Program-made: the position numbers and the translations under genes
Part shown: in pieces, positions 21,874 to 21,919 of the stretch
Layout of the letters: the number at the start of each line of letters is the position of its first letter
Numbering within the stretch: the first letter of the stretch is position 1
Origin: CAYWVO01 sp964461835
Lineage (GTDB): Bacteria; Zixibacteria; MSB-5A5; WJJR01; JAJRUJ01
Direction: 5' to 3'
Length of the DNA stretch: 21,919 nt
Assembly: GCA_964461835.1 (NCBI GenBank)
Contig: CAYWVO010000050.1
Span: forward strand, 1-21,919
Notes under the pieces: model-generated
Told to the model about the DNA's origin: nothing
Databases searched by the model: none
The model's input: the letters and a program-made list of their open reading frames with translations, nothing else

Positions 21874-21919
21874 ATTATACTTCCTGTAAAAAGGAAACGG
21901 GTGTAAACTCCTGAAAAAG

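Noticed and set aside
21821..21919. End of a minus-strand gene entering from the right
   Set aside because: Short frames such as one ending VTGNYNP look protein-like, but stops interrupt each plausible frame within about 60 bases, so no gene can be supported.

Overview
The window looks like a chromosomal segment from an uncultured Gram-negative bacterium of the Fibrobacteres-Chlorobi-Bacteroidetes superphylum, most like candidate phylum Zixibacteria. The clues are paired dockerin-like C-termini (GDVNCSG... with FVYKSW / FVYRGW) on two different secreted proteins, a QNYPNPFN-type C-terminal sorting domain on a third, and PKD and FG-GAP repeat proteins. This is inference from protein style; no rRNA or tRNA is present in the window.

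Region 1 (1-4149, + strand): the 3' remnant of an IS3-family transposase gene is followed by a consensus-like promoter. A tight cluster comes next: a small Cys-rich exported protein, an exported protein ending in Cys-Cys, a HFCD-type flavoprotein, an FtsX/MacB-type ABC permease and its ATPase. The last four genes overlap or nearly touch. The substrate is unknown; recurrent Cys-Cys pairs point to metal or thiol chemistry, and the flavoprotein's altered active site next to a protein with a C-terminal cysteine is suggestive.

Region 2 (4150-9625, - strand): after a possible small Cys protein and about 0.4 kb with no visible gene lies a compact haem operon read right to left, hemE-hemN-hemH-hemG. 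It runs from uroporphyrinogen III to protohaem, with neighbouring genes overlapping or separated by one base.

Region 3 (9876-12047, - strand): a large exported trypsin-like protein has an N-terminal propeptide-like domain, a protease domain, two near-identical PKD domains and a C-terminal beta-sandwich. It is followed by a 73-aa protein that looks like a free-standing copy of the propeptide-like domain.

Region 4 (12503-18014, + strand), the most interesting part: an ECF sigma factor, a cytoplasmic anti-sigma-like protein with a degenerate zinc motif, a 928-aa TPR-CHAT caspase-like protease and a secreted subtilase with a dockerin-like tail. Gene order and coupling suggest a protease-controlled sigma switch, analogous to the sigma/anti-sigma/TPR-CHAT part of type III-E CRISPR (Craspase) loci but without any CRISPR component in the window.

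Region 5 (18215-21736, + strand): a secreted three-repeat protein with a type IX-like sorting domain, and an FG-GAP beta-propeller protein with a dockerin-like C-terminus. Each is followed by a strong intrinsic terminator. Start codons were chosen from ribosome binding sites and overlaps: GTG for hemE and hemH, TTG for the sigma factor.
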